A stretch of 64,000 bases of DNA, from the NCBI RefSeq assembly GCF_003574135.1, contig NZ_AP018341.1:744001-808000 (forward strand). The letters are read 5' to 3'. A program made the position numbers and the translations under genes. This DNA comes from a cyanobacterium endosymbiont of Rhopalodia gibberula (lineage in GTDB: Bacteria; Cyanobacteriota; Cyanobacteriia; Cyanobacteriales; Microcystaceae). The first letter of the stretch is position 1, and every line of letters starts with the position of its first letter. Below the pieces are notes generated by a model. That model worked only from the letters and a program-made list of their open reading frames with translations. It had not been told where the DNA came from and searched no databases. This document shows positions 30,028-41,990 of the stretch, piece by piece.

Positions 30028-32032
30028 CAGTTAAACGAATTAAGTTAGATCTACTCTTCATTGGAAGTTTATACATGTATTCAAACGATTTTTTAAAATA
30101 AATGCCTTTATCTATTATTTTAGATTTTTTAAAGCTTTAGCTATCTAAAGTAACGTCACTATTAAATTTAGATATTTTTGAAGTTTACAAGTTATTAAAA
30201 AATTTTTTTGAACAACCTCTATAGCCTTCCGTCCCATCTTTATTCAAAGAGGTTTGACAGAAAGTTGTGCAGAGAAAAGTAAGTAGTATTTATTAAGATC
30301 AGGTACGTTGGAGGTAAAATTTTGTCTTGAGTTTTGACTAAATAATTATGTGCTCCATAGCACTACGCAAAAATATTAGGGTGGTTTATAAAAACAATGT
30401 CTACATGTTCTCTAACTAGTTTAAATTTAAATGATATTCGTATAAGTCAAATTTTTATAAAAAACTATTATTTTTTAATTTTGTTTAAGTTTGGTAGAGT
30501 AAGGTAGAAGGTATTAATGCAATTTAATATAAAAAAATACCTCCTAGTTTCAATTAATAAATTAAACGTTAATATAACTAAGTTTTAAATAAATCTCTAT
30601 TAGAGATTCTCTCAAGAGTTAAATTAGTAATTTTCATAAATACTTCTTTAATTTTTTTGTGTTGACAAGTATTCTTTCTTAACTTTAGTATTTAATTGCT
30701 TATTTTTTAAGTTAAAAACTAAATTAATATTTTTATATATTGCTATATAATCTATATATTTAATAGCAAAAAAAATTAAAGAAAATACAACAGATTCTGA
30801 AAAGTCTAAGATTTTACTTCTAAATAAAAAAATATTAATCGCTATTTTTGTAATAAGGAAAAAAAGCAAGTTTATTTTAACATAAAAGATAGAAATATTA
30901 ACAAATATATAAACATTATATAGTGTATTATTTAAGCTGGAAGATTTTTATTGAGTGTCTCCCAAATTATAATTATACTATTTTAGTAGTAAAAAAATAT
31001 ACTGTAATCTGTTTAAGATTTTAACTTAGTTAATAGCCAAAATAATATTTTAATATTTTTGTAATAAAAAATTTATTTTTTATTACAAAAAAGCCGGTGA
31101 ATTAAGTAATTAAACATAAGATTACTTTATACTTATTCCTAAGTTAACTTCAAATTTAATTGAAATATTTTTTAAAATCTAGATATTTTAGACTAAAAAA
31201 TTTATAAAAAGAAATGATTAATAATATTTTATTTTTTTATAATTTCTAACTGAAACGGTTAATGACCAACTTGAACATATATTTTACATTCAAAGAAATA
31301 TTGAAGTGTTTGGAACTGTTTTATTAAGTTTTTTTGTCGATTGACCACTTATACTTAATTTACCTAAAAAATTTTTTCTCTATTTTTTAATCTCATCGAA
31401 CTCATATTTTGTTAACCGATTGGCCTATTTTAACAAGCAACTAATTCATAATTCATCTCTTTTTAGAGAATTTACCACAAAATATGTACAGTGATCAATC
31501 CCTGGTCAATAAATTACCCCTAAATAACCTCAACTAATAAGTTTTTACTAAGTAGTTTTTAGTATCAATTTTAATGGGTATTTTTTCATATAGACTCTGT
31601 TTAATATAACTGATATTTTTGGAAACTGTTTAATATTATGATTCTTCTGTTTTTTTTAGTTTATTTAGAAACTGTTTTATATTTTAGACGTTATATTCTC
31701 TTTTTTTTACCTTACTAAACATTTTATAATTCTATTAATCAAAATATGTTTTGCCGACGAATTGTTGAACAATGTCCTAATTATTTTCAGTACTGCTATT
31801 ATTTCCTAATAAACCTTTAATTTAAAGTCTAGATATAATCTAACTTCGCTTTGTAAATACAGAATGGGTTGGCATTGTTCGTAAATATCCCATTTCTGAA
31901 TATTAACTATTGTTTGTGACTGAAACTTCTGTAGAGATAAACTTTAGGTTATGTTTTTACAAAAATAGAATAGTCTTAATCAAACTATCAAAAGATTCAC
32001 CTCTGTATAATCGTTGATATTAGTTCTTAATC
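30028..32032. other. Two-kilobase AT-rich spacer
   Basis: Extremely AT-rich, with homopolymer runs and stops in every frame. The only open frame over 70 codons (minus, 30648-30869) is low-complexity. I see no recognisable gene, repeat array or RNA. By analogy with 15.4-18 kb it is probably old, fully eroded gene sequence. Confidence 0.6.
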
Positions 32033-33247
32033 CTACTGACAAAACTTTTCAACGACTCTAACAAAGATTTCAACTCCTATTAATAATGCTGTTTCATCAA
32101 AATCAAAACGAGGATGATGGTGAGGATAGGTAAACCCTTTATTTTGATTAGATGACCCCAAGAAAAAGTAGCATCCTGGGATTTCTTGTAAAAAGAAAGA
32201 TATATCTTCTCCTCCCATAGTTTGACAAGAAGAAATGATTCTGGCGGGAGTTTCCATAACATCCATAGCTACTGAGAGCACTAAATCTGCCATCTTTTCA
32301 TCATTAATAACTGGAGGATACAACCACCAGTAATCTAGCTCATAGGTTGCACCAAAGGTTTGACAAATTCCCACGACAATCTCTTCTATACGTTGACCAA
32401 AATATCCTTTTAAATTAGGATTAAAATAGCGCACAGTACCACTCATCTTAGCCTTATCTGCAATTATATTTAATCCCGTTCCTGCATGAAGTTCTCCTAC
32501 TGTAATGACGGCCGAGTCAAGAGGATTGACATTACGCGAAACAATTGTTTGTAAAGCACTGACAATTTGCGCACTAACTACCACAGAGTCTACAGTTTGA
32601 TCAGGCATTGCCCCATGCCCACCTTTTCCGAAAATATTTAGGCGAAAACATTCTACTGCTGCCATCAACGGTCCACTGCTTACCCCCACTGTCCCTAGAG
32701 GGAAATTATTCCATAGGTGTAATCCAATAATGGCATCTACATCAGGGTTTTTGAGTACTCCTTCCTCAATCATCAATTTTGCCCCTCCTGGACTTTCTTC
32801 AGCGGGTTGGAAAATGATTTTAACAGTTCCTTTAAAATTATGGCGATGGTGCCACAGATAATCAGCCGTTCCCAGAGCAATCGCCGTGTGCCCATCGTGC
32901 CCACAGGCGTGCATTACGCCACTGTTTTGGGAACGATAAGAAACTTCATTTTCTTCTTGAATAGGTAAAGCGTCTATATCGGACCGAATTGCTAAAATTG
33001 GTCCAGGATAGGGACTGGTAATAGTGGCGACAATTCCTGTTTTAGCAATTCCTGTTTGATGAGGAATACCTATTTTTGTTAAAGTTTGGGTTATAAACGC
33101 CCCCGTTGCTTGTTCTTGAAATCCCAATTCTGGTTGAATATGAAATTGTCTGCGCCATTGAACTAATTTTGATCGACAAGAACGAATATCTAAGCGAATT
33201 TTAGAGAAGTTAATGCTAGGAATCAAAGGAATTTTAGATAAAGTCAT
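32033..33247 (-). CDS. M20-family amidohydrolase (IAA-amino acid/hippurate hydrolase type)
   Basis: A metal-dependent amidase that removes N-acyl groups from amino acids; the true substrate is unknown. From the ATG at 33247 it has 404 residues; seven residues more are possible from 33268. Family signatures are WRRQFHIQPELGFQE, AIRSDIDALPIQEENEV, MHACGHDGHTA (metal ligands), FQPAEESPGGAKLMI with the catalytic Glu, and the late HHHPRFDFDE. The dimerisation domain lies in the middle (VECFRLNIFGKGGHGAMP). Stands alone between two AT-rich spacers. Confidence 0.88.
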   Translation of the reverse strand: MTLSKIPLIPSINFSKIRLDIRSCRSKLVQWRRQFHIQPELGFQEQATGAFITQTLTKIGIPHQTGIAKTGIVATITSPYPGPILAIRSDIDALPIQEENEVSYRSQNSGVMHACGHDGHTAIALGTADYLWHHRHNFKGTVKIIFQPAEESPGGAKLMIEEGVLKNPDVDAIIGLHLWNNFPLGTVGVSSGPLMAAVECFRLNIFGKGGHGAMPDQTVDSVVVSAQIVSALQTIVSRNVNPLDSAVITVGELHAGTGLNIIADKAKMSGTVRYFNPNLKGYFGQRIEEIVVGICQTFGATYELDYWWLYPPVINDEKMADLVLSVAMDVMETPARIISSCQTMGGEDISFFLQEIPGCYFFLGSSNQNKGFTYPHHHPRFDFDETALLIGVEIFVRVVEKFCQ

Positions 33248-33268
33248 CGGTGGAAACAAACATATCAA

Positions 33269-34024
33269 ATATACTGCTCTATTCTAGATAGAATACAAAA
33301 AAATATTCTACCTAATTTAGGATGATAAATCAAACAATTATAAATAACAAACAGGAAATAGTTGAGAGAAAAATACATTAAATAAATTCAATGACTTAAT
33401 AATTTAGTAAAAAGGTATCTACATTGTGTAGAAGTACTATTTATCTCCTAAGATTTTTTCTAAAAAACTAGATTGCACAAATTAAAACAAGTCTCAAATT
33501 AAATCTAAACATGGTTGAAGGCTATAAACAGAAAACTATATAGGGAGAAAAATGCAAAATTTTTAAATCTAGCGAAAGGTTTAACTGAATCAAAGACAAA
33601 AATTGTCTAATTTTGTGTGAAGGGGTAGGACTTATGCTAAAGAAGAGAGGCAGAAATAATTCTTGATTTTATTAAAAGGGGAAAGTAGAATGATTATTGA
33701 TCTTATAAAAAAACTAGAAAGTTAAAATTATTTTGTCATTTCCTGTCTCCTCCTTCTTAAGATTTAAGATCCTTGATTATTCTCTAAGAGAAGATTATAA
33801 TTATATTCGCTTCAAGGATAAAAATATAAATATTTTTAATATTAATTATTTAAAGAAGTTTTTGAAATGACTAGACTAGAATAAATATCACGCATTTTTA
33901 TAGATTTTGTAAATTGAAGAAAGCATCAATTAGCAGTAAGTCTAAAACTTCTTGGCTATAGAGACAAAAAAGGGATTTCAATGGTACACTCTAATGGTAT
34001 TTCGGTAAACTTAAGGGTAAGCTT
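33269..34024. other. AT-rich spacer between divergent genes
   Basis: About 750 bases between the start of the M20 gene (minus) and the start of the acidic small protein (plus). Both promoters should lie here. No frame or repeat stands out. Confidence 0.5.
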
Positions 34025-34255
34025 ATGTACAATCCCTCTTTGCGCCAAGAACCACGTTATGAACCGGCTGTGGTAATTCCAATTAAATATGATTCATCTA
34101 TTCTAGATTGGTTAAAAGCCAATGATCGTCTGATTCCCCGCGAACAAGAAGACATTAAAAATACTCTGAAAGAGGATGAAGAAATCTCAGAATTGATGGA
34201 TGTTGATGATAGCTATGATGATGATGACGATGATATTAATTTAGACGAAGACTAA
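34025..34255 (+). CDS. Small acidic protein, DUF3134-like
   Basis: A 76-residue protein opening MYNPSLRQEPRYEPAVVIPI and followed by KYDSSILDWLKANDRLIPRE. This is the pattern I know from the cyanobacterial DUF3134 proteins. The last 25 residues are almost entirely Asp and Glu with a run of five Asp. Function unknown. It lies 84 bases before mraY on the same strand and may share its promoter. Confidence 0.65.
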   Translation: MYNPSLRQEPRYEPAVVIPIKYDSSILDWLKANDRLIPREQEDIKNTLKEDEEISELMDVDDSYDDDDDDINLDED

Positions 34256-34339
34256 GTTAGTCTATCTATATCTATCTATCAACCTCACGCTGTATTGTCT
34301 GTGTTGATTGTTGTTCGATTCTAAATATTTAAGGTAGTT

Positions 34340-35437
34340 GTGGACGCTAAATTCTCCCCTTCAACCCTCTTTACAAAACCATCAGGGACCTTTCTATTAG
34401 TTCTACTAATAGTACTGTTAAACATTTTAAGTTTAGGGTTAGCTCAACTTGTAGGGCAACCAATTTGCTTTAGCCTGAAACTTATGTTTCCTCTTGGTAT
34501 CTCCGCCACTATTAGTGCAATTCTTGGTTATGGGATCGTTCCCCTACTACGGCGACTTAAAGCTGGACAAATTATCCAAGAGGACGGTCCTCGAGCTCAC
34601 TTAACTAAAGCGGGAACCCCAACCATGGGGGGAATTTTTTTTATACCTGTTGGAGTGATTGTAGCTCTAGTCTGGACAAACTTTAATCCAACTGTTATTG
34701 CTGTTTCAACCGTTACTCTTGCTTATCTTGGCATTGGTTGGATAGATGACTGGCAGATTTTACGACAAAAATCCAATAAAGGGATTAGCCCTTGGGTGAA
34801 ATTTATTCTACAAATCGCAGTCGCTATTGTTTTTTGTTTTTGGGTGTTTCAGAGTCAACCGTCTAGCATTACTGATATTATCCTTCCTGACAATCTTATT
34901 TTGCATTTAGGACTTTTCTTTTGGTTAATTGCAGTATTTGTCTTAGTAGCTGAGAGTAATGCCACTAACCTCACTGATGGGATAGACGGCTTAGCTGCAG
35001 GAAATGGGTCCTTAGCTTTTTTAGGGTTAGGAGTATTAGTAGGTTCTGACAACTCAGGATTAACGATTTTCTGTGCTTGTCTGAGTGGAGGATGTTTAGG
35101 ATTTGTCGTACACAACCGTAACCCCGCTAAGGTTTTTATGGGGGATACAGGTTCTCTTGCATTAGGGGGTTCCCTTGGGGCAGTGGGTATTCTTAGTAGC
35201 AATCTTTGGGGATTGTTTATCATTAGTGGGATTTTCTTTGTTGAAGCTCTCTCAGTTATTGCCCAAGTTACCTACTATAAGGCAACTAAAGGACCTGATA
35301 GACAAGGCAAGCGATTGTTAAAAATGGCTCCGTTGCATCATCATCTAGAATTGAGTGGTTGGGCTGAAACCAAAATTGTAGGGATATTTTACCTAGTTAA
35401 TGCAGGACTGGTAGTGTTAGCTGTAGTTTTAACCTAG
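34340..35437 (+). CDS. mraY: Phospho-N-acetylmuramoyl-pentapeptide transferase
   Basis: MraY transfers phospho-MurNAc-pentapeptide to undecaprenyl phosphate to make lipid I, the first membrane step of peptidoglycan synthesis. The 365-residue, ten-helix protein starts with GTG. Signatures are EDGPRAHLTKAGTPTMGG near residue 80, the DDW motif near 137, NATNLTDGIDGLAAGNG near 207 and the HHHLELSGW loop near 332. Its last bases overlap the convergent tlyA by nine. It shows that wall synthesis is kept. Confidence 0.95.
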   Translation: MDAKFSPSTLFTKPSGTFLLVLLIVLLNILSLGLAQLVGQPICFSLKLMFPLGISATISAILGYGIVPLLRRLKAGQIIQEDGPRAHLTKAGTPTMGGIFFIPVGVIVALVWTNFNPTVIAVSTVTLAYLGIGWIDDWQILRQKSNKGISPWVKFILQIAVAIVFCFWVFQSQPSSITDIILPDNLILHLGLFFWLIAVFVLVAESNATNLTDGIDGLAAGNGSLAFLGLGVLVGSDNSGLTIFCACLSGGCLGFVVHNRNPAKVFMGDTGSLALGGSLGAVGILSSNLWGLFIISGIFFVEALSVIAQVTYYKATKGPDRQGKRLLKMAPLHHHLELSGWAETKIVGIFYLVNAGLVVLAVVLT

Positions 35438-36238
35438 TCCATTAGGAATGAATTGGGTAAAATTCTCAAGAGTTTTAAGCTGAGGTGATTTTTTATATTG
35501 ATCGCAACGCAACCATAATAAATATTCCACGTTTCCCCCAGGTCGGGTAATAGGAGATTCAGTTAGCCCGTGATAGTACCACCCCAGAGAACAAGCAGCT
35601 TGTAGAACTTGGTCAATAGCTTGGGCGTGATCTTTGGGATTACGAACAATCCCTTTTTTTCCAACCCGCGATCGCCCTACTTCAAACTGAGGTTTGACCA
35701 ACAAAATGACTTCTTTGGGAACTACTAACAAATTCCACAGGGGTTCTAATAATTTAGTTAAAGAGATAAACGAAACATCCATTACCCCTAAGTCAGCTTG
35801 AGGACTATCTCCATATAAATCATCGGGGGTTAAATAGCGGAAATTAGTTCTTTCTTTCAAAAGAACCCGCTCGTCTCGACGTAGACGCCATGCTACTTGC
35901 CCATAACCTACATCTATTCCATAAATCTGTTTTGCCCCAGCCTGTAATAGACAATCGGTAAACCCTCCTGTAGAAATACCGCCATCTAGACAAATTCGCC
36001 CTGATATAGCTATCTTAAAAGTATTTACAGCTTTTTCGAGCTTAAAACCTCCACGAGAAACATAACGGGCTTTAGCTTGTAGTTGAATGTCGGCTGTAAT
36101 GTCGACTCTGGTTCCTGGTTTATCAATAACTTGCTGATGTACCTTAACTTCTCCAGCTAGAATAAATCCCTGGGCTTCTTGACGGGAAGAACACAAATTC
36201 TTATTAACTAATAAAATATCGAGGCGTTGTTTACTCAC
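35429..36238 (-). CDS. tlyA: TlyA family rRNA methyltransferase/putative hemolysin
   Basis: An S4 RNA-binding domain (QRLDILLVNKNLCSSRQEAQ) is joined to an FtsJ-like S-adenosylmethionine-dependent methyltransferase domain. The latter has CLDGGISTGGFTDCLLQAGA, YGIDVGYGQVAWRLR and VKPQFEVGRSRVGKKGIVRN. TlyA proteins 2'-O-methylate rRNA in some bacteria; activity here is inferred. The 269-residue length is normal. It converges with mraY, overlapping by nine bases. Confidence 0.88.
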   Translation of the reverse strand: MSKQRLDILLVNKNLCSSRQEAQGFILAGEVKVHQQVIDKPGTRVDITADIQLQAKARYVSRGGFKLEKAVNTFKIAISGRICLDGGISTGGFTDCLLQAGAKQIYGIDVGYGQVAWRLRRDERVLLKERTNFRYLTPDDLYGDSPQADLGVMDVSFISLTKLLEPLWNLLVVPKEVILLVKPQFEVGRSRVGKKGIVRNPKDHAQAIDQVLQAACSLGWYYHGLTESPITRPGGNVEYLLWLRCDQYKKSPQLKTLENFTQFIPNGLG

Positions 36239-38430
36239 AGATTTTACTTTTGAATTTTTGTAAAAATTTTATTTATCTAAATTATAAAAAGAAACATGTA
36301 TTTTTCTATAAAAATACATGTTTCTTTGACTGAGTAGATGGCTATCAATAAACCCCAGAAGGGGTAAATTACTTTTTATCTTTATACTTAAGTAAGTAGA
36401 GTTAAATTTATATTGATTCAATTAATACTTTGTGGATCAGCTCTTTTGAATAAGACCTTATTTAACTATTCTAGTGAAATCACATCCAAACATACTTCCA
36501 GTAAAAGTATAAGTTTGTACTTGGTGTCATCATTTTTTATCCTGTTTTATACTAGGCTATGAGTTTTTAGAAAAAATAAACATAACTATCTTCCTTAAGA
36601 TTGTTTTAGTTTAAGTTAAATTGAAATACTCGTAGGTACTAAGTAATTATTCTTAATAATTACCACGTCTATTTCTTAGTTTTTGCCATGTTCTTCAGTT
36701 TCATTTACCTCTTTATCTAAAATCTTTCTGTTTTTCTTATATTCTTTTTCTGTAGGACATAAATCAATTCTTATCCTCACTTTTATTGCTTTCTATATTA
36801 AAGTTATTTTTTTAAAATTTTAGATAACTGTTGACCATTATAGATTTTTTTATCGTCTTTTCAACTATCTCTCTTCAAGAGATTTTATATTTTATTTCTT
36901 CCAAGTTATCTTCTTTATACTCCTCAAGGAATCTCACAATTCTCCTTTTGCTTTAATAATCTATCCAGAGATTGTTTTTACAATTGTGTTTTGTGATAGG
37001 ATCAGCCGATCTGTAATTTATTTTAGTTTATATCCTTTTTGATTTAAACATAAAACTTCTGTTACTGTTTATTCTCGAAGAGAATTTTTGTGTTAACTTA
37101 TAACCATAATAATGCTTATTTTTCTAATTTTATTAGTTAAATCTTTAGAAAGATTGATATTTAAATACTAGCTTTTTTATAAAACATTCCTATTTTATAC
37201 TCATTGAAATTTACATATGTTACATAAACAAACTACATTATGCTAATAAATATTACATAAAATGTATTAGTATAGTTAGCTATAATTGCTTTTAGCTTTG
37301 AATAATTGATGTCATTTTTCCGTTTAAAGGTATTTCTCAAGTTGAAGTTGAGAAAAAATTTATTGAACTCAAATAAATTAAAAAAAGTGGTTATACCGAA
37401 ATAGTAATGTAGAATTAACTAGTAAAATGCTTGGTTATGGAATTTTATAGTTAAAAATTGAAAAAATTTCTGAATCCATAGACTCTTATTTTAATCAACT
37501 TCAATTTATTATTAATATTTTTTACTATTCTTTGAATTGTTTCTTGCTCGAGGCAGGCAATAACTTTTTTAACTCAATGTCTAATTGTTTTACAGCTTTT
37601 TCGAGACAACTAATAAGTATTTTAAAACTAATTAATTGATTTCAATAATCATGATATTTAGTTATTAATTTTCTTTTTTATTTAATTGGTATTTTGCGAG
37701 GTGATTGATGACGTTTCATATATCTAATTTAGTTTTGTTTTTCTTTTTCAAACATCTCCTCTTTCTTTTTATACAAAATATATTTGCTTTTATTTAGCCT
37801 TAACAGAGTGTTTTATTTTTGATCGGTATTTTTAAGTTTTTTTGGCTTCTTATTGAAGAATTTTTATTCAATTATCGAATTAATTGCTAATTTATGTTAC
37901 TTATAAAAACTTTATTTATTACTATTTAAACCTATGGTGTTAATTTATTTACAATCTTTTTAGAGAATTTTTTAAAATTTATACTAACCTCTTCATTTTC
38001 AGTATTTACCTCCTAAACTATTTTTATATTCTTGTTTTTATAATTTCTATGTTTACTATTTTTTATCAGTTATTAGCTGTCTTAACATCTGATTTTTTTC
38101 TATTTGTAAGTCTTGATCTTAATTTTTTAAAATTGTTTCTCTTTTTTGTCCATTTACTTAATTTCTTTTGATCATATTCTTAATTTAACTTTTTAAGACC
38201 TCTTCAATAATTTTTATCTTAGACTCTATCAGTCTATGTCTTTTTTAAAAAAACTTAACCCTCCTGTAAATTTTTCTTCCCGTTGAACTTTTTTCTAGAA
38301 AACACTATTTTCTACACGAAGATAGGGAAACACATTTTCTTTGATTTAAGTGGCCTCTAAGAATAAAATTTACAGTTTGATTCCTTTGAATTCTTAATAG
38401 TAAGAAAACTTGATGTTTTTTTTTAAAAAC
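36239..38430. other. AT-rich spacer of 2.2 kb with an orphan hairpin
   Basis: No open frame of note on either strand, apart from a perfect hairpin at 36288-36327. The remaining sequence is strongly AT-rich. A plus-strand stretch near 37310-37370 (FPFKGISQVEVEKKFIELK then a stop) may be a fossil, family unknown. Confidence 0.5.
36288..36327 (-). terminator. Orphan 18-bp hairpin, terminator-like on the minus strand
   Basis: AAAGAAACATGTATTTTT (36288-36305) and its exact reverse complement (36310-36327) flank a 4-base loop. On the minus strand a T-rich tail follows. A minus-strand gene that it could terminate would lie above 36330, where none survives, so it looks like the terminator of a vanished gene. 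Confidence 0.5.
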
Positions 38431-38703
38431 TTATTTGTAATTTTCTTTAGTAAATGAATAAATAGGAAAAGATTTGCTAGCATATCTAAAGTTTTTACTG
38501 AGCGAAATCTCATTGATTTTTAGGTGTTTAGCTATTTCGGTAAGATATTGATGAAAACAAATCGGGAAAACTTTGATTTGTTTAAGATAATCTCTGAGAA
38601 GTTCAAATTGCCCAGACAAAGGGAGTAATTGCTTAAGAAAAAAAATAGAACTGAGTATAAATATAATAGAGACGAGAACCCCATCATACTTTATGATCCT
38701 CAA
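38431..38703 (-). CDS. Possible small protein coupled to the two-helix membrane protein
   Basis: A 90-residue frame starting with TTG at 38703, overlapping the stop of the upstream membrane protein (TTGA). It has one hydrophobic segment (VLVSIIFILSSIFFLKQLL) and then a soluble part containing SGQFELLRDYLKQIKVFPIC. I do not recognise it. It could be real, or a piece of a decayed gene; the low-complexity surroundings keep confidence low. Confidence 0.3.
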   Translation of the reverse strand: MRIIKYDGVLVSIIFILSSIFFLKQLLPLSGQFELLRDYLKQIKVFPICFHQYLTEIAKHLKINEISLSKNFRYASKSFPIYSFTKENYK

Positions 38704-38894
38704 CGTCGATTATTTTGCACGCTGTACAAAATACCTAACAAAGTTGAGATAGCTATCAATATTAGTGCTATACTCCCTGGAAAAAAGCTCAAAATCTTTA
38801 TTCCTCTCAATATATAGAATGTGAGTGTTATTAGTAACGATACTATGAAAAAATAGAGTATAGATGAAGTCTTAGAACGAGTTGATTTACCCAT
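38700..38894 (-). CDS. Small two-helix membrane protein conserved in cyanobacteria
   Basis: A 64-residue protein: a basic start (MGKSTRSKTSS), a first helix ILYFFIVSLLITLTFYILRG, a short turn IKILSFFPG, and a second helix to about residue 57, ending in basic residues. The ILRG-I-xx-L-x-F-x-PG pattern between the helices matches a family of small hypothetical cyanobacterial membrane proteins as I remember it. Function unknown. It stands out as coding in a 3-kb eroded region. Confidence 0.55.
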   Translation of the reverse strand: MGKSTRSKTSSILYFFIVSLLITLTFYILRGIKILSFFPGSIALILIAISTLLGILYSVQNNRR

Positions 38895-39476
38895 AAACTA
38901 TAGCAGAACAAGTAACAGTCATGAAATTAATGCAAAATCAGCAGCACACCAGTCTACAATATTTTATAATTTTATCAATGTCCTAACCATAATGTTTAGT
39001 GCTCTTTTTCTATAAACCTCAGTGAGAGTGAACCTATAATTTATTGAAACTGTAAAGATTCTTTATAAAGGACTTGGGGAGCTAATCATCTTCGAAAACT
39101 TATTCTCTTAAAATCTAAAGTTTCATCCGTTAAAAATTAAGGTTCAAGTTTGATACTTAAACTCAAAAATTTATTGATTAAGGATTAGCGGCTTTTCTTT
39201 AAAAGAAGTTTAGATCTACGAAGTTTCTTTACTTTTTTATTTTGAATAAATTAATCAAAATTTATAATCATGTTTTTTAGTCAATATAAATTTATGATAG
39301 ATTATTTATCTCTTTAAAAAGCCTTCTAAGACTCTAAAAATAATCTTTTATTTTTATGTAAAACAGTTCATAATTTAGATTTATTAAGATCAACAAAAGA
39401 AAGCTACTGTCGATTTCCAGTTGAGACAGCTATAAGCAAACAACTATTAAGAGATAACTTAAGGAGAAAACGAACT
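38895..39476. other. Spacer upstream of chlL
   Basis: About 580 AT-rich bases. The last 20 contain AAGGAG (about 39461-39466), the ribosome-binding site of chlL. The promoter is not identifiable by eye. Confidence 0.5.
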
Positions 39477-40346
39477 TTGACTTTGACACTCGCAGTTTAC
39501 GGTAAAGGCGGCATCGGCAAATCTACTATGAGCTGTAATATCTCTACAGCATTAGCCAAAAGAGGTAAAAAAGTCTTACAAATTGGTTGTGATCCTAAAC
39601 ACGACAGCACCTTTACTTTAACCGGATTCCTTATCCCTACCATTATTGATACCCTGCAAGAAAAAAACTTTCACTATGAAAATATTTGGACTCAAGATGT
39701 CATTTACAAAGGCTATGCAGGAGTCGACTGCGTGGAAGCTGGTGGACCTCCAGCAGGGTTAGGTTGTGGAGGTTATGTAGTTGGAGAAACTGTTAAATTA
39801 CTCAAAGAATTGAATGCATTTGATGAGTATGACGTCATCATATTTGATGTGTTGGGTGACGTAGTTTGTGGCGGGTTTGCTGCACCGTTGAATTATGCGG
39901 ATTATTGTTTAATTGTGACTGATAATAGCTTTGATGCCTTATTTGCTGCTAATCGAATTAGTGCTTCGGTTCGAGAAAAGGCAAAGACTTATCCCTTACG
40001 TTTGGCAGGGTTAATTGGAAACCGTACTTCTAAGCGTGATTTGATTGATAAATATATCGAAGCGGTTCCTATGCCTGTGTTAGAAGTTCTACCCTTAATT
40101 GAAGATATTCGGGTTTCTCGTGTTAAGGGTAAAACCTTATTTGAAATGTCAGACAAAAATCCCTCTCTTGAGTATATTTGTAATTACTATCTCAATATTG
40201 CTGACCAATTGTTAGCTATGCCAGAAGGTGTGGTTCCAAATGGTGTTCAGGATAGGGAATTGTTTACCCTTTTATCTGATTTCTATCTTAATCCTCAAGC
40301 CCCTCCTAAGAGTCAGGAAGAAAAGTTAGATTTAATAATAGTTTAG
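39477..40346 (+). CDS. chlL: Light-independent protochlorophyllide reductase, iron-sulfur ATP-binding protein
   Basis: ChlL is the NifH-like ATPase that feeds electrons to ChlN-ChlB to reduce protochlorophyllide in the dark. The 289-residue product starts with TTG behind AAGGAG. The P-loop GKGGIGKST is at residues 9-17, and the cluster cysteines are Cys97 (in GLGCGGYV) and Cys131 (in DVVCGGF). From memory of the family, several usually invariant positions differ (STM for STT, SFDALF for GFDALF). All catalytic residues are present, so it is probably functional. chlN follows. Confidence 0.95.
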   Translation: MTLTLAVYGKGGIGKSTMSCNISTALAKRGKKVLQIGCDPKHDSTFTLTGFLIPTIIDTLQEKNFHYENIWTQDVIYKGYAGVDCVEAGGPPAGLGCGGYVVGETVKLLKELNAFDEYDVIIFDVLGDVVCGGFAAPLNYADYCLIVTDNSFDALFAANRISASVREKAKTYPLRLAGLIGNRTSKRDLIDKYIEAVPMPVLEVLPLIEDIRVSRVKGKTLFEMSDKNPSLEYICNYYLNIADQLLAMPEGVVPNGVQDRELFTLLSDFYLNPQAPPKSQEEKLDLIIV

Positions 40347-41953
<1,607 letters not shown>

Positions 41954-41956
41954 TTT

Positions 41957-41990
41957 TAATTGTGGGGTGGCATTGCCCGCCCCACAATTA
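41957..41990 (+). terminator. Strong hairpin after chlN
   Basis: TAATTGTGGGG (41957-41967) pairs with CCCCACAATTA (41980-41990), with further GC pairing possible in the loop. It starts four bases after the chlN stop. It most likely terminates the chlLN transcript. Confidence 0.7.

Noticed and set aside
30648-30869. Minus-strand frame of 73 residues
   Set aside because: Low-complexity Ile/Phe/Lys/Asn translation in very AT-rich DNA with no ribosome-binding site; chance.
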